NCBI GenBank assembly: GCA_009668015.1
Contig: WJYB01000002.1
Coordinates: 372,001 to 436,000 of the forward strand
Source of the DNA: Enterobacteriaceae bacterium RIT714
Lineage (GTDB): Bacteria; Pseudomonadota; Gammaproteobacteria; Enterobacterales; Enterobacteriaceae
Reading direction: 5' to 3'
Length of the DNA: 64,000 nt
Part shown: positions 48,539 through 59,071 of the stretch, one piece after another
Layout of the letters: every line of letters starts with the position of its first letter
How positions within the stretch are numbered: the stretch's first letter is position 1
The notes under the pieces: model-generated
The model's database searches: none
What the model was told of the DNA's origin: nothing
The model's input: only the letters and a program-made list of their open reading frames with translations
Program-made: the position numbers and the translations under genes

Positions 48539-49699
48539 ATGGAACGAGTCAGTATTGTCGAGCGCCCGGACTGGCGCGAAAAAGCCACAGAATATGGTTT
48601 TAACTTCCACACCATGTACGGCGAGCCGTACTGGTGTGAGGATGCCTATTACAAGCTCACCCTCGCCCAGGTTGAAAAACTGGAAGAGGTCACCGCCGAA
48701 CTGCATCAGATGTGTCTCAAGGTGGTGGAAAAAGTGGTCGCCAGCGATGAGCTGATGACCAAATTCCGCATTCCAAAGCACACCTGGAGTTTTGTGCGTC
48801 ACGCCTGGCAAACTCATCAGCCTTCGCTCTATTCCCGCCTCGATCTGGCGTGGGATGGCGTGGGCGATCCTAAGTTGCTGGAAAACAACGCTGATACGCC
48901 AACGTCGCTGTACGAAGCAGCATTCTTCCAGTGGATCTGGCTCGAAGATCAGGCGGCAGCGGGCAACCTGCCGGAAGGTAGCGATCAGTTCAATAGCCTG
49001 CAGGAAAAACTGATCGAGCGTTTCGCTGAACTGCGTGAGCAGCACGGCTTTAATCTGCTGCATCTTGCCTGCTGTCGTGACACGGTTGAAGATCGCGGTA
49101 CGGTGCAATACTTGCAGGATTGCGCGGCCGAAGCGGAAGTAGCCACCGAGTTTCTGTATATCGAAGATATCGGCTTAGGCGAGAAAGGTCAGTTTACGGA
49201 TACGCAGGATCAGGTGATCAGCAATCTGTTTAAACTCTACCCGTGGGAATACATGCTGCGCGAGATGTTTTCCACCAAGCTGGAAGATGCTGGCGTGCGC
49301 TGGCTGGAACCGGCCTGGAAGAGCATTATCTCCAACAAAGCGCTGCTGCCGATGCTCTGGGAGATGTTCCCAAATCATCCGAACTTGCTGCCGGCCTATT
49401 TTGCTGAAGACGATTATCCGCCGATGGAAAAATACGTCATTAAGCCGATCTTCTCCCGCGAAGGGGCCAACGTTTCAATCATTGAAAATGGCAAAACCCT
49501 GGAAGCGGCCGAAGGCCCGTATGGCGAAGAAGGCATGATCGTGCAGGAGTTTTACCCGTTACCCAAATTTGGCGACAGCTATGTCCTGATTGGCAGCTGG
49601 CTTATCAACGATCAGCCCGCCGGGATTGGTATTCGTGAAGATCGGGCGCTAATCACCCAGGATCTGTCTCGTTTCTATCCACATATATTCGTGGAGTAG
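48539..49699 (+). CDS. ygiC: YgiC, glutathionylspermidine synthase-like ATP-grasp protein
   Basis: This 386-residue protein is of the same fold as the amidase-free synthetase half of E. coli Gss. The ATP-grasp segments [27 protein letters not shown] and [11 protein letters not shown] (Lys and Gly-rich loop binding ATP) are visible. It probably forms a peptide bond between a polyamine or amine and a peptide, but E. coli YgiC did not show Gss activity in published tests as I recall. Its ATG follows the ygiB stop by two bases, so the two are coupled. Confidence 0.94.
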   Translation: MERVSIVERPDWREKATEYGFNFHTMYGEPYWCEDAYYKLTLAQVEKLEEVTAELHQMCLKVVEKVVASDELMTKFRIPKHTWSFVRHAWQTHQPSLYSRLDLAWDGVGDPKLLENNADTPTSLYEAAFFQWIWLEDQAAAGNLPEGSDQFNSLQEKLIERFAELREQHGFNLLHLACCRDTVEDRGTVQYLQDCAAEAEVATEFLYIEDIGLGEKGQFTDTQDQVISNLFKLYPWEYMLREMFSTKLEDAGVRWLEPAWKSIISNKALLPMLWEMFPNHPNLLPAYFAEDDYPPMEKYVIKPIFSREGANVSIIENGKTLEAAEGPYGEEGMIVQEFYPLPKFGDSYVLIGSWLINDQPAGIGIREDRALITQDLSRFYPHIFVE

Positions 49700-49711
49700 G
49701 GAGCGGCCTGA

Positions 49712-49732
49712 TGCCCTCTCCCACCGGGAGAG
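49712..49732. repeat. Dispersed palindromic repeat after ygiC
   Basis: A perfect nine-base-pair CCCTCTCCC-ACC-GGGAGAGGG hairpin lies 12 bases after the ygiC stop. Confidence 0.68.
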
Positions 49733-49745
49733 GGTGCGAACATTA

Positions 49746-49772
49746 AAAACGGCAACCTGAAGTTGCCGTTTT
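49746..49772. terminator. Bidirectional terminator between ygiC and ygiD
   Basis: AAAACGGCAAC pairs with GTTGCCGTTTT around a five-base loop, an eleven-base-pair stem with A and T tracts built in. It serves the convergent ygiC and ygiD, and the stem matches the terminators at 18382 and 53068. Confidence 0.87.
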
Positions 49773-49779
49773 GCTTTTA

Positions 49780-50568
49780 TTACCCTACCTGTACCGACAG
49801 CATGCTCAGGCTGCCCATCTCGATACCGTCCACCGGAACGGTGACCGCTTCGAGACCATCCCAGGCCCCTAATACGTACAGCAGAGGCAGAAAGTGCTCC
49901 GGCGTGGGATTAGAAAGCGATCCCCCCTCGTGATCCAGATAGTTGACCAGCGGATGTTGCTCCGTTGGACCCTGCCAGGTGAGACTGGCTTTAACAAAAT
50001 CATTAAACGACGTTGCCCATGGATACGGTGTGTTTTCACCATGCCAGCGGGCCGTGCGCAAGTTATGCACCACATTACCGCTGGCCACCAGCATGATGCC
50101 TTCATCACGCAGGGTTGCCAGCTTACGGCCCATCTCCAGGTGCCACGCGGCCGGTTTGGTGCTGTCGATACTCAGCTGCACCATCGGAATATCGGCATCA
50201 GGGTACATCTTAATTAGCACGCCCCAGGAGCCGTGGTCGAATCCCCAGGCCTCTTTGTCCAGCGTCACTGGTACGGGTGCCAGTAAGTCGACCAGCCGCT
50301 GCGCCAGCTCAGGGGAACCGGGCGCGGGATAATGCGTGTCATACAACGCCTGCGGGAAACCGCCGAAATCGTGAATTGTTTTTGGCGCTTCCATGGCGGT
50401 GACGCCTGTACCACGGGTAAACCAGTGTGCAGACACCACCACGATCGCTTTCGGACGTGGCAACGTCTCACCCAACTGACGCCAGGTACGCGTATAGACG
50501 TTATCTTCCAGCACATTCATCGGGCTACCGTGGCCCAAAAACAGTGCTGGCATACGAGAAGAAGTCAT
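49780..50568 (-). CDS. ygiD: 4,5-DOPA dioxygenase extradiol-like protein YgiD
   Basis: This 262-residue zinc enzyme of the LigB extradiol dioxygenase family opens L-DOPA to betalamic-acid precursors in vitro. Metal-binding His residues are in GHGSPMNV (near 14) and VVSAHWFTRG (near 49), and a third in ASGNVVHNL. The size matches E. coli YgiD from its second Met. The first ATG here is preceded by AAGGATATCACC. It is transcribed toward ygiC and away from zupT. Confidence 0.95.
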   Translation of the reverse strand: MTSSRMPALFLGHGSPMNVLEDNVYTRTWRQLGETLPRPKAIVVVSAHWFTRGTGVTAMEAPKTIHDFGGFPQALYDTHYPAPGSPELAQRLVDLLAPVPVTLDKEAWGFDHGSWGVLIKMYPDADIPMVQLSIDSTKPAAWHLEMGRKLATLRDEGIMLVASGNVVHNLRTARWHGENTPYPWATSFNDFVKASLTWQGPTEQHPLVNYLDHEGGSLSNPTPEHFLPLLYVLGAWDGLEAVTVPVDGIEMGSLSMLSVQVG

Positions 50569-50733
50569 GGTGATATCCTTACATAGGGTGTCGATTTCAT
50601 GGCACTACATTACGCGCGATTGGCGGAAGATGAACTCAGATAAGCGTGATGAAGATCGTCAGAAAATTTGAATGTAAGAAATATGTAAAGCCGCGAAAGT
50701 CCTCTCGCTTTGCAGCAGATTAATTATTAGCAT

Positions 50734-50752
50734 TAATGAGAATCATTATCAT
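50734..50752 (+). promoter_or_regulatory. Fur box upstream of zupT
   Basis: TAATGAGAATCATTATCAT differs little from the Fur consensus (TGAGAATCATTATC core). It lies just 12 bases before the zupT start codon, overlapping the likely transcription start or leader. It is not a Zur motif. Iron-dependent repression of zupT is implied. Confidence 0.72.
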
Positions 50753-50764
50753 AAGGAGAGATGA

Positions 50765-51538
50765 ATGTCAGTCCCCTTGACTCTGACCATACTGGCAGGT
50801 GCCGCGACCTTTATTGGTGCGATTCTCGGCGTGCTCGGACAGAAGCCCTCTAATCGTGTGCTGGCGTTTTCTCTTGGCTTTGCGGCCGGGATTATGCTGC
50901 TGATTTCCCTGATGGAGATGCTCCCCGCGGCGCTGGGTACAGAGGGCATGTCGCCTGTGCTCGGATACGGCATGTTCGTCGTCGGACTGTTGGGATACTT
51001 CGCCCTGGACCGGATGTTGCCCCATGCCCATCCGCAGGATTTGATGCAAAAAAGCGTCAAACCTTCGCACGGCAACATCAAACGAACGGCCATTTTGCTT
51101 ACGCTGGGGATTAGCCTGCATAACTTCCCGGAGGGTGTTGCCACTTACGTAACAGCCAGTAATAACCTGGAGCTGGGCTTTGGCATTGCGCTGGCCGTCG
51201 CATTACACAATATTCCTGAAGGACTTGCGGTCGCGGGTCCGGTTTATGCTGCAACCGGCTCAAAACGCACGGCGGTATTTTGGGCCGGGATCTCCGGGCT
51301 GGCCGAGATCTTAGGCGGCGTCCTGGCGTGGCTGATTCTGGGCAGCATGATCTCCCCGGTAGTGATGGCTGCCATTATGGCGGCCGTGGCGGGCATTATG
51401 GTGGCATTGTCGGTTGACGAACTCATGCCGCTGGCAAAAGAGATCGACCCCAACAACAATCCAAGCTATGGCGTGTTGTGCGGTATGTCGGTAATGGGAT
51501 TGAGTCTGGTACTGTTGCAAACGGCAGGATTTGGATAA
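50765..51538 (+). CDS. zupT: ZupT, divalent metal importer of the ZIP family
   Basis: This 257-residue inner-membrane transporter of zinc, iron, manganese and cobalt has eight hydrophobic segments. The two metal-binding helices carry [11 protein letters not shown] (about residues 118-128) and [11 protein letters not shown] (about 146-156). Length equals that of E. coli ZupT. AAGGAGAG precedes the ATG, and a strong Fur box lies immediately upstream, so expression is likely tied to iron. Confidence 0.97.
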   Translation: MSVPLTLTILAGAATFIGAILGVLGQKPSNRVLAFSLGFAAGIMLLISLMEMLPAALGTEGMSPVLGYGMFVVGLLGYFALDRMLPHAHPQDLMQKSVKPSHGNIKRTAILLTLGISLHNFPEGVATYVTASNNLELGFGIALAVALHNIPEGLAVAGPVYAATGSKRTAVFWAGISGLAEILGGVLAWLILGSMISPVVMAAIMAAVAGIMVALSVDELMPLAKEIDPNNNPSYGVLCGMSVMGLSLVLLQTAGFG

Positions 51539-51541
51539 CAA

Positions 51542-51563
51542 AACGCCGGGATAACCCGGCGTT
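51542..51563. terminator. Terminator between zupT and ribB
   Basis: AACGCCGGG pairs with CCCGGCGTT around ATAA, followed by T residues. It lies three bases after the zupT stop and just before the stop of the convergent ribB. Confidence 0.87.
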
Positions 51564-51569
51564 TTTTAT

Positions 51570-52223
51570 TTAGCTGGCTTTACGCTCGTGGGCCTGGCGG
51601 TACTCCACCAGATCTTCGATCGTCACCACCGCCATATTATGTTTCTGAGCAAACTCAATGCACTCCGGCGCGCGCGCCATAGTGCCATCATCGTTTGTCA
51701 GTTCACACAGTACGCCCGCAGATTTAAAGCCCGCGAGAGTGACCAGATCGATAGTCGCTTCAGTGTGACCACCGCGAGTTAACACGCCGCCCGGCTGCGC
51801 GCGCAGCGGGAAAACGTGGCCTGGACGGTTCAGATCGGACGGCCTGGCGTCATCAGCGATGGCTGCGCGGACAGTCGTCAGACGATCAGCAGCAGAAACG
51901 CCGGTTGTCACGCCATGAGCGGCTTCGATTGTGACGGTAAAACCCGTCCCGAATGAACTGGTGTTATTTTCCACCATCATTGGCAAATCGAGTTGTTTAC
52001 GACGATCGTCAGTAAGACAAAGACAAACAATCCCGCTGCCGTGGCGAATAGTCAGCGCCATCTGTTCAACGGTCATGGTTTCTGCGGCGAAAATCATATC
52101 GCCTTCGTTTTCACGGTCTTCATCATCAAGCACCATCACACCGCGGCCTTCACGGAGTGCGGCAAGCGCAAGTTCTACACGATCAGTAGAGGAGCCAAAA
52201 GAGGAAAGTAGCGTCTGATTCAT
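51570..52223 (-). CDS. ribB: 3,4-dihydroxy-2-butanone 4-phosphate synthase RibB
   Basis: This 217-residue enzyme converts ribulose 5-phosphate to the four-carbon unit of riboflavin plus formate and needs magnesium. Active-site segments [16 protein letters not shown] (about residues 33-48), [28 protein letters not shown] and [11 protein letters not shown] are intact. Length equals that of E. coli RibB. Expression is controlled by the FMN riboswitch in its long leader. Confidence 0.98.
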   Translation of the reverse strand: MNQTLLSSFGSSTDRVELALAALREGRGVMVLDDEDRENEGDMIFAAETMTVEQMALTIRHGSGIVCLCLTDDRRKQLDLPMMVENNTSSFGTGFTVTIEAAHGVTTGVSAADRLTTVRAAIADDARPSDLNRPGHVFPLRAQPGGVLTRGGHTEATIDLVTLAGFKSAGVLCELTNDDGTMARAPECIEFAQKHNMAVVTIEDLVEYRQAHERKAS

Positions 52224-52328
52224 GGTAAAAAAACCTCATTAACATTATGGTTACCAGAATCAGGGCAGTCTTAGGAGCACCGTATAAGCGGCAAAAAAAT
52301 AACGTGAGCGGGCCTTGCCCGGCTGGAT

Positions 52329-52473
52329 CGTTACTCTCTCCCATCCGGACTTTAACCGTCGGCCCCGGAATTACACCGGATCTGCTGACCTTTGAGTTTT
52401 CACCCAAAGCGCTCGCGGGCTTTCAGCGCAAGGCTGATTTACCGCCGGTGGGGAATTTCGCCCCGCCCTGAGA
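52329..52473 (-). ncRNA. FMN riboswitch (RFN element) of ribB
   Basis: On the minus strand the sequence runs from CAGGGCGGGGCGAAATTCCC and ACCGGCGGTAAAT through GTCAGCAGATCCGGTGTAATT and CCGGGGCCGACGGTTAAAG to GGATGGGAGAGAGTAACG. All conserved blocks of the RFN element are present. It lies about 105 bases upstream of ribB. Binding FMN should shut off ribB through the expression platform (hairpin CGGGC-CTT-GCCCG near 52309-52322). Confidence 0.95.
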
Positions 52474-52485
52474 ATAAGCGAGATA

Positions 52486-52514
52486 ACTATAACGCTATTG
52501 ATTATGCCGGGCAA
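52486..52514 (-). promoter_or_regulatory. Sigma-70 promoter of the ribB leader
   Basis: On the minus strand TTGCCC (52509-52514) and TATAGT (52486-52491) are separated by exactly 17 bases and lie just upstream of the riboswitch, so transcripts would begin with the RFN element. Confidence 0.75.
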
Positions 52515-52723
52515 TGCATAAGCATCAAACAATTCTGGTTTTGCGCGTCATCATCCGAATTATCTCTGCGTCTGCTGCATACCCGAGTCCCGGTCACCTT
52601 GTTCATCAGGTGCCTGGCGATTTCAGGCTTGCCGCCTTGATACGCCTCGAATGAATTTGTGCAAAATATCAGGAGGAACGCGCTACAATGTTCGCTAACA
52701 CCTGTTGATCAAGGGAAACGACA
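52515..52723. other. Gene-free interval upstream of ubiK
   Basis: The stretch between the ribB promoter and ubiK holds no open reading frame of note. TACAAT at 52684-52689 is a probable -10 element for ubiK. No other structure was seen. Confidence 0.4.
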
Positions 52724-53017
52724 ATGATTGATCCAAAGAAAATTGAACAAATTGCCCGTCAGGTTCATGAATCCATGCCGAAAGGGATCCGTGAGTTTGG
52801 TGACGATGTCGAAAAGAAAATCCGCCAGGTATTGCAGTCGCAACTGACGCGTCTTGATCTGGTGAGCCGTGAAGAGTTCGATGTGCAAACTCAGGTGCTG
52901 CTGCGCACCCGCGAAAAACTGGCGCTGCTGGAGCAACGTCTGACCGAGCTGGAAAATCGTAACCAGCCCGCTGAAGTGAAACCGGCTCCGGCGATCCCGC
53001 CAGTCGATCAGGCGTAA
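52724..53017 (+). CDS. ubiK: UbiK (YqiC), ubiquinone biosynthesis accessory factor
   Basis: This 97-residue protein of the BMFP family is close to E. coli YqiC. The N-terminal amphipathic helix (about 1-50, [20 protein letters not shown]) and coiled coil (about 50-82, [20 protein letters not shown]) give a trimer that binds membranes and helps UbiJ in ubiquinone assembly. The tail is Pro-rich and variable. AAGGGAAACGAC precedes the ATG. Confidence 0.95.
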   Translation: MIDPKKIEQIARQVHESMPKGIREFGDDVEKKIRQVLQSQLTRLDLVSREEFDVQTQVLLRTREKLALLEQRLTELENRNQPAEVKPAPAIPPVDQA

Positions 53018-53023
53018 AAAAAG

Positions 53024-53052
53024 CCGGGTGTCGGCGACGCCTTACCCGGCCT
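53024..53052. repeat. REP sequence after ubiK
   Basis: GCCGGGTGTCGGCGACGCCT followed by TACCCGGC is a classic enterobacterial REP (PU) palindrome, just after the ubiK stop codon. Confidence 0.65.
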
Positions 53053-53067
53053 GCACAGCGGACGCAA

Positions 53068-53095
53068 AAAAACGGCAACTTCGGTTGCCGTTTTT
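53068..53095. terminator. Bidirectional terminator between ubiK and hldE
   Basis: A twelve-base-pair stem AAAAACGGCAAC/GTTGCCGTTTTT closes a TTCG tetraloop. It serves the convergent ubiK and hldE; the core stem recurs at 18382 and 49746. Confidence 0.9.
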
Positions 53096-53105
53096 CATGT
53101 TTGCG

Positions 53106-53137
53106 CTCTCTCCCGTGGGAGAGGGTTGGGGTAAGGG
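53106..53137. repeat. Dispersed palindromic repeat before hldE
   Basis: CTCTCTCCC-GT-GGGAGAGGG followed by TTGGGGTAAGGG is a unit of the window's repeat family with its GGGGTGAGGG-like tail, in the same orientation as the array units. Confidence 0.65.
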
Positions 53138-53161
53138 TTCAAGGCCCCTCACACTCCATTG

Positions 53162-54592
53162 TTACTGACTGTCTTTCTGGATTTTCTTAATAATGTTGGT
53201 GGTTGAGCACCCGTCCTCAAAATTAAGCACCATCACTTCGCCGCCATTGGCCCACACCTCTTCGCTGCCGGCAATCTGTTCAGGCTTATAATCGCCCCCT
53301 TTCACCAGCAGATCCGGCAGAATACCGGCAATCAGGCGCTGCGGCGTATCTTCTTCAAAGGAGACCACCCAGTCCACCGCTTCCAGCGCGCCGAGTACGA
53401 TCATGCGCTGTTCAAGCGGATTCACCGGACGCGTTTCGCCCTTCAGACGTTTAGTTGACGCGTCGCTGTTCACCGCCACAATCAGACGATCGCCGAGCTT
53501 ACGCGCATTTGCCAGATAAGAGACATGGCCCGCATGCAAAATATCAAACACGCCGTTGGTCATCACCACTTTCTCGCCGCGCTTGCGTGCCGCGGCCACG
53601 GCAACTTTGAGTTCATCTTCGCTCATCACGCCAAAGCCAGTATCCGCACGTCCGCGTACCGCATTTTCCAGCTCGATGGGCGAAACGGTAGATGTCCCCA
53701 GTTTGCCCACCACGACGCCCGCCGCGGCATTGGCGAAGTAACAGGCCTCTTCCAGCGAATTGCCCGCCGCCAGCGTTGCCGCCAGCACGCCAATCACCGT
53801 ATCGCCCGCACCGGTTACGTCATACACTTCCTGCGCCTGCGTCGGCATATGCAGCGGTGCTTTACCCGGCTGCAACAGCGTCATGCCTTGCTCAGAGCGC
53901 GTCACCAACAGCGCAGAGAAATCGAAATCGGCGATGATTTTCATCCCGCGCTCAACAATCTCCGCTTCGCTTTTGCACTTGCCTGCGACCGCTTCAAACT
54001 CTGACAAGTTTGGCGTCAACAGCGTCGCGCCGCGATAGCGTTCAAAGTCCGTCCCTTTCGGGTCAATCAGCACCGGCACGTTGGCTTTACGCGCCAGCTG
54101 AATCATCTGCTGTACGCTGGCCAGCGCGCCTTTGGCGTAGTCAGACAGCACCAGCGCACCGATATTGCCCAGCGCCTGCGCGATACGCTCATGCAATGGC
54201 TCTGGATCAACGCCTTCAAAACCCTCTTCAAAGTCGAGGCGGATGAGCTGCTGGTTACGGGACAGCACGCGCAGTTTGGTGATGGTCGGGTGTGTCGGAA
54301 CAGAAACGAAGTCGCACTTCACGTTCACATCGGCCAGCGACTTGCTCAGCGCACGCGCCGCATCGTCGATGCCGGTCAATCCCACCAGACGCGAATGCGC
54401 CCCGAGAGAAGCAATGTTCATTGCCACGTTTGCTGCGCCGCCAGGACGCTCCTCAATGGTATCCACCTTGACGACCGGGACCGGTGCTTCCGGGGAGATG
54501 CGGCTGGTCGGCCCGTACCAGTAGCGATCCAGCATCACATCACCGACAACCATAACTCCAGCACGTTCAAACTCTGGCAGTGTTACTTTCAT
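53162..54592 (-). CDS. hldE: Bifunctional heptose 7-phosphate kinase/heptose 1-phosphate adenylyltransferase HldE
   Basis: This 476-residue two-domain enzyme makes ADP-D-glycero-beta-D-manno-heptose for the LPS inner core. The N-terminal PfkB-type kinase (about 1-318) has [16 protein letters not shown] and the catalytic [11 protein letters not shown]. The C-terminal nucleotidyltransferase (about 340-476) has [15 protein letters not shown] with HxGH near 351, and [11 protein letters not shown]. Length is as in E. coli (477 aa). It is the last gene of glnE-hldE, with 88 bases between. Confidence 0.97.
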   Translation of the reverse strand: MKVTLPEFERAGVMVVGDVMLDRYWYGPTSRISPEAPVPVVKVDTIEERPGGAANVAMNIASLGAHSRLVGLTGIDDAARALSKSLADVNVKCDFVSVPTHPTITKLRVLSRNQQLIRLDFEEGFEGVDPEPLHERIAQALGNIGALVLSDYAKGALASVQQMIQLARKANVPVLIDPKGTDFERYRGATLLTPNLSEFEAVAGKCKSEAEIVERGMKIIADFDFSALLVTRSEQGMTLLQPGKAPLHMPTQAQEVYDVTGAGDTVIGVLAATLAAGNSLEEACYFANAAAGVVVGKLGTSTVSPIELENAVRGRADTGFGVMSEDELKVAVAAARKRGEKVVMTNGVFDILHAGHVSYLANARKLGDRLIVAVNSDASTKRLKGETRPVNPLEQRMIVLGALEAVDWVVSFEEDTPQRLIAGILPDLLVKGGDYKPEQIAGSEEVWANGGEVMVLNFEDGCSTTNIIKKIQKDSQ

Positions 54593-54680
54593 TCCTGACT
54601 CCAGAAAGATTCACAATTTGCGCGCGATAATATCACAATTATCCCCTAAATTATTCGAGCTACCGGATGACCTGGATTGG

Positions 54681-57521
54681 TTACGCCCGGTCCACCAGCC
54701 ACTTCTGCCAGCTGGCAGAGACCTGCGCGCGTTTATCCGTAAAGCACTCCAACGCCACATGGCCCGGCTGTTCCTGTAATGCCAGATGATGCAGTTCATC
54801 ACGCAGTGTGGTGTAAGCATGGGTTAAGGCCTGCGCCTCCGGCTCATCCATGATGTCGTTTTGCGCAAGCAATTCCAGAATGCGCACATTATCAGACCAT
54901 CGCGTTAGCTTTGGTTTGTCATGAGCGTGGCGAAGCACCAGATACTGCGTAATAAATTCAATATCCGTGATCCCACCTTCATCGGCTTTAATATCAAAGC
55001 GATCGCGATGCTTATTACCCAGATGAGCGCGCATTTTCTCGCGCATTTCGCGCACCTCGGTCTGCAGGGTTGCGCCATCGCGGGCGGTGGTGAGCACATC
55101 ACGGCGGATCGCATCAAACTGCGTTTTCAGCTGCGGATCGCCGTACACCACGCGGGCACGCACCAGCGCCTGATGCTCCCACGTCCAGGCTTCGTTTTGC
55201 TGATATTCCGCGAATGCTTCGGTAGACGTCACCAGCATTCCTGCCGCGCCGGACGGGCGCAGACGTGCGTCCACTTCGTACAAAATACCGGACGAAGTCC
55301 GGGTGCTGAACAGATGCATGATGCGCTGCGCCAGACGCAGATAGAACTGACGACCGTCGATTTCGCGCTCGCCATCGGTCATGACATCCACCGGGCAATC
55401 GTGCAGGAAGATCAGATCCAGATCGGAACTGTAGCCCAGTTCCCAGCCGCCCAGCTTGCCATAACCGACCACGGCAAAACCCCGGCCTTCGCGATCCGCC
55501 AGATGTTTTGGCTGGCCGTAACGCGCCACCATCTGCCCCCACGCCTGCTGAACCACAGCGTCGATAATCGCTTCCGCCAGCCAGGTCAGATGATCGCTGA
55601 CCTTCATCACTGGCAACGTTCCGGCGATATCGGCCGCCGCCACGCGCAGCATCTGCGCCTGCTTAAACTGTCGCAACGCTTCGAGCTGTTGCTCTTCATC
55701 CTCTTCCGGCACCCGCAGCAGATACTGACGCAGTTCGTCGCGATAGGCATCCATCGCCGTGGGCTGATACAGGGTATTTGGATCGAGCAGTTCATCCAGC
55801 AGCAGCGGGTAACGCGCCAGCTTGCTGGCGACCATCGGCGAGGCCGCGCAGAGCGAAATCAAATGCTTCAGCGCACCAGGGAATTCACTTAGCAACTCAA
55901 GATAAGTGGTGCGGGTGATGATGCCGGTTAACAGCGGCGTCAACCGCGACAGCGGAACCGGCGCATCGGCACGCGAGCAGACATCACTCAACAGATGTGG
56001 CATCAGATGATCAAGCACCTGTCGCCCGCGTGGACCGATGGCGCGCTTGTTCATTTCCATGCGGAAATCGGCAATCAGGGCCACCACGCGATGACGGTCG
56101 TCATCACTCAGGTGCGCCAGCACCGGCGTGGTGTCATCTTCCTGCAGCGCATCCTGCCACAGTTCGCGCCAGTGTTCAGACAGCGTATCGTCCGGCGATT
56201 CGCTTTCGTCATCGCCAATCAAATCGTTAAAAATACGGCGGACGCCCGCCATATGGGCATCTAACTTTTCGATCAATGCCTGCCAGTCGTCTACGCGCAT
56301 ACCCCACGCCAGACGCGCGCGATTCAGCTCGTCGCCAGGCAGCGTCTGGGTCTGTTCATCGTTAATGCTCTGCAGCAGGTTTTCCAGCCTTCGCAGAAAA
56401 AGATAGGCATCGTGCAGCGTCTGCGCATCACCGTCCGGCAACAGATGCAGCTGTTCAATGGCCGTTAACGTCGGTAGCAGCGCGCGGGATTGCAGTGATG
56501 GCTCGCGCCCCCCGCGAATCAGCTGGAATACCTGCACGATAAATTCAATTTCACGAATGCCGCCCGCGCCGAGCTTGATATTGTCTTTCAGACCACGGCG
56601 TCGTACCTCGCGGGCGATCATCCCTTTCATATTACGCAGCGACTGAATAACGCTGAAATCAATGTAGCGGCGGAACACAAACGGACGCAGCATCGCGCGC
56701 AATTCGTTGGCGTAAACGTCGTTTTTATCGCCCATGATCCGGGCTTTGACCATTGCGTAACGCTCCCAGTCGCGCCCCTGCTCCTGGTAATAATCTTCCA
56801 GCGCCGCAAAGCTCAACACCAGCGGACCGCTGTCGCCGAACGGGCGCAGTCGCATATCCACGCGATAGACAAATCCATCCTGCGTGGGCTGATCCAGCGC
56901 TTTGATTAACCGCTGGCCGAGGCGGGTAAAGAACTGGGCATTATCCAGCTCGCGACGCCCGCCGCGAGTGACGCCCTTTTCCGGCCAGGAGAAGATCAGG
57001 TCGATATCCGACGAGAAATTCAGCTCCCCGCCGCCCAGTTTGCCCATGCCTAAAATCATCAGCGGCTGCGCAACGCCCTCTTCACTACAGGGCGTTCCCC
57101 ACTCTTTGCAGCAGGCTTCGTACAACCAGTCACGCGCGGCGACAATCATCGTCTCCGCAAGACAACTCAACTGCTGCAATGTGCTTTCTTCACTGACTAA
57201 CGCCAGTGCCTGCGCCCAGGCGATACGCACCATCACGCGACGTCTGAACTGGCGCAACACGCGCATCAGCGAGGGTTCATCGGCGATATCGACCAGCGCG
57301 TCATTGAGCCATTGCCCGTAGTGCTGCCACTCGTCAGCCTGCACCGGAGAGGCTTCAAGTTCGGTCAGCCATTCAGGATTTGCGCTGAGGCTCTCCTGCA
57401 CAAAATCACTGAATGTGAGCACTTGCTGCGCCTGCTCACTCAGTGAGGCGGCGGGTAATGACTCCGGCAGACGCGTACAAACGGTTTGCCAGTGCTGCTG
57501 TAGCTGTGAAGAAAGCGGCAT
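54681..57521 (-). CDS. glnE: Glutamine synthetase adenylyltransferase/deadenylase GlnE
   Basis: This 946-residue bifunctional enzyme attaches AMP to, or removes it from, glutamine synthetase in response to PII and glutamine. Two nucleotidyltransferase domains carry the GxxxGGxEL..SDxDL motif: [18 protein letters not shown] (near 155, deadenylating) and [18 protein letters not shown] (near 684, adenylylating). A helical regulatory linker lies between. I chose the ATG at 57519-57521, which has AAGGAA upstream and gives the E. coli length. An in-frame extension of 67 codons runs inside ygiF. It is 19 bases downstream of ygiF. Confidence 0.96.
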   Translation of the reverse strand: MPLSSQLQQHWQTVCTRLPESLPAASLSEQAQQVLTFSDFVQESLSANPEWLTELEASPVQADEWQHYGQWLNDALVDIADEPSLMRVLRQFRRRVMVRIAWAQALALVSEESTLQQLSCLAETMIVAARDWLYEACCKEWGTPCSEEGVAQPLMILGMGKLGGGELNFSSDIDLIFSWPEKGVTRGGRRELDNAQFFTRLGQRLIKALDQPTQDGFVYRVDMRLRPFGDSGPLVLSFAALEDYYQEQGRDWERYAMVKARIMGDKNDVYANELRAMLRPFVFRRYIDFSVIQSLRNMKGMIAREVRRRGLKDNIKLGAGGIREIEFIVQVFQLIRGGREPSLQSRALLPTLTAIEQLHLLPDGDAQTLHDAYLFLRRLENLLQSINDEQTQTLPGDELNRARLAWGMRVDDWQALIEKLDAHMAGVRRIFNDLIGDDESESPDDTLSEHWRELWQDALQEDDTTPVLAHLSDDDRHRVVALIADFRMEMNKRAIGPRGRQVLDHLMPHLLSDVCSRADAPVPLSRLTPLLTGIITRTTYLELLSEFPGALKHLISLCAASPMVASKLARYPLLLDELLDPNTLYQPTAMDAYRDELRQYLLRVPEEDEEQQLEALRQFKQAQMLRVAAADIAGTLPVMKVSDHLTWLAEAIIDAVVQQAWGQMVARYGQPKHLADREGRGFAVVGYGKLGGWELGYSSDLDLIFLHDCPVDVMTDGEREIDGRQFYLRLAQRIMHLFSTRTSSGILYEVDARLRPSGAAGMLVTSTEAFAEYQQNEAWTWEHQALVRARVVYGDPQLKTQFDAIRRDVLTTARDGATLQTEVREMREKMRAHLGNKHRDRFDIKADEGGITDIEFITQYLVLRHAHDKPKLTRWSDNVRILELLAQNDIMDEPEAQALTHAYTTLRDELHHLALQEQPGHVALECFTDKRAQVSASWQKWLVDRA

Positions 57522-57540
57522 GATGGGTTCCTTGCCTGAG

Positions 57541-58842
57541 TTAACGTTTTCCGCTGTGCAGCCAGAACGGCTCCTGCGAAATAGCCTCATTGCGGAAATG
57601 TTCAATTTCAATACGTTGGCGCGTTTCAATGGCATGGCGAAGCCCCTGCCAGTTTTCCAGCCACGCCTGCGCTTTTGGCCCTTCATAAGCGCCCGCCAAC
57701 AGCAGAATAGTGTCGATATCACGCGTCAGACGAATCAGCTGATCGCGGTACTGATCGCCAAGCGGCTGGCCAAAGATACTTTTAAGTTCAGCTGCGCTGC
57801 GGGACATGTGGGTATCCGCGAAACGCTTGAACGAGTCGGCGATTTTTTTCTGCGCCTTATCATCAAGGAAACGCTGCCAGCCACGGGTCACCAAAAATTC
57901 GGTCAACGCCAGTTTTGCCGCTGCCGTCTGCGGGCTGTAAACCGCCGTTTGTGCCGAGACATCGGTCGCCATCAGCGCTTCGGTCTGGGTCAGGAAATCA
58001 CGTAAGTGGGCACTTGCTTTACGCGGCACGATGCCGCCAAACAGCGTCAGCGTGCTGCGCACCAGCCCCATCGCGTCCAGCACGTTGGCTTTCGCAGCGC
58101 TCACGCCGCGCACCCATAGCTCTTCGTGGTATTGCCACTGGCTGAGCGCCAGCTCAAGAGAGGCTTCCAACCCCTGCTCAATGCTGGCCTTTGGCGCAAC
58201 GCGCAGGATCGCCGTGGATTTAAGCATCCTTGGGGCATTTCCGGCCGCCAGATGGTAGCCGCGAGCGGCCTTGCTTAAACTGCCCTGACGCAGCCCCGAG
58301 TTGCCCACCAGCTTGCGCGCCAGCTTCAGCACGTCATCGGCATTTCCTTCCAGCAGTTCAAGCTCCAGTTCGCAAATCGGCTCCTGAAAATCGCCCGCCT
58401 TCACGTCGCCTAAATCGAGCGCCATTTCGATGCGACTGTTGCCTTCATTAACCAGCCACTTTTCACGCCAGAAATCCGTGCTAAAGAGCGGCTGGACCTG
58501 CGCTGACAGCGTCTCTGGCAACTCGCCATTCGGCCACACTTCTGCCGGTAAACGAGTCAGTTCAAGCTCTGGTTTTTCGATGTCGATATTGTATTCCGGA
58601 CGCTGATGCAGACCGCCAGTCACCCGCCCGGCGATTTTCATCGTCATCTCATAACGCCCGCCAGCGCCGCGGATGCGCAGCCCCATATCATGGCGACGCA
58701 GCCAGTTATCCGGCGTTTCGTAATAGATGTTAAGCAGTTGAACCGGCTCATGATGTTCGTCAGAAAGCTGATTCAGATGGGTTCGCAGCGCATCAACGCT
58801 GTCATTTTCGACGATAAATTTTAATTCGATTTCTTGTGCCAT
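57541..58842 (-). CDS. ygiF: Inorganic triphosphatase YgiF (CYTH-CHAD)
   Basis: This 433-residue enzyme hydrolyses inorganic triphosphate with magnesium. The N-terminal CYTH domain (about 1-200) starts with the signature EIELKF and has acidic and basic tunnel residues (ELELLEG, GLRIRG). The C-terminal CHAD domain (about 220-430) is a helical His-containing domain thought to bind polyphosphate. Size equals that of E. coli YgiF. It lies in one run with glnE. Confidence 0.95.
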   Translation of the reverse strand: MAQEIELKFIVENDSVDALRTHLNQLSDEHHEPVQLLNIYYETPDNWLRRHDMGLRIRGAGGRYEMTMKIAGRVTGGLHQRPEYNIDIEKPELELTRLPAEVWPNGELPETLSAQVQPLFSTDFWREKWLVNEGNSRIEMALDLGDVKAGDFQEPICELELELLEGNADDVLKLARKLVGNSGLRQGSLSKAARGYHLAAGNAPRMLKSTAILRVAPKASIEQGLEASLELALSQWQYHEELWVRGVSAAKANVLDAMGLVRSTLTLFGGIVPRKASAHLRDFLTQTEALMATDVSAQTAVYSPQTAAAKLALTEFLVTRGWQRFLDDKAQKKIADSFKRFADTHMSRSAAELKSIFGQPLGDQYRDQLIRLTRDIDTILLLAGAYEGPKAQAWLENWQGLRHAIETRQRIEIEHFRNEAISQEPFWLHSGKR

Positions 58843-59071
58843 AGCCCTGTACTTTCGGTTGCGTCACAGCCGCGTCAATGAAGGCGAACTTCCTCGCCAT
58901 TTGTTTGTCAGTACATAGTATTTTGCGCCAAATTGCCACGCAATGAGCAATTTGACGGGCGTAAATGTTTGAAGCCGTGACACAGATGATTCCGATTGCT
59001 GACGAATGCTTTGCGTGGAGACACTGTTGCCACTAATATCGTTCCACTTTTTATGAAAATAACGACTGATG

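Noticed and set aside
50734-50752. Zur box upstream of zupT
   Set aside because: The sequence fits the Fur pattern (TGAGAATCATTATC) rather than the Zur palindrome with TGTTATA-type half-sites.
54921-55892. A 323-codon frame antisense to glnE
   Set aside because: Shadow of the conserved glnE frame, with composition (many His, Gln, Arg) typical of such shadows and no ribosome site.
57522-57722. N-terminal extension of GlnE by 67 residues
   Set aside because: It lies inside ygiF, lacks family similarity, and the ATG at 57519-57521 has a good ribosome site.
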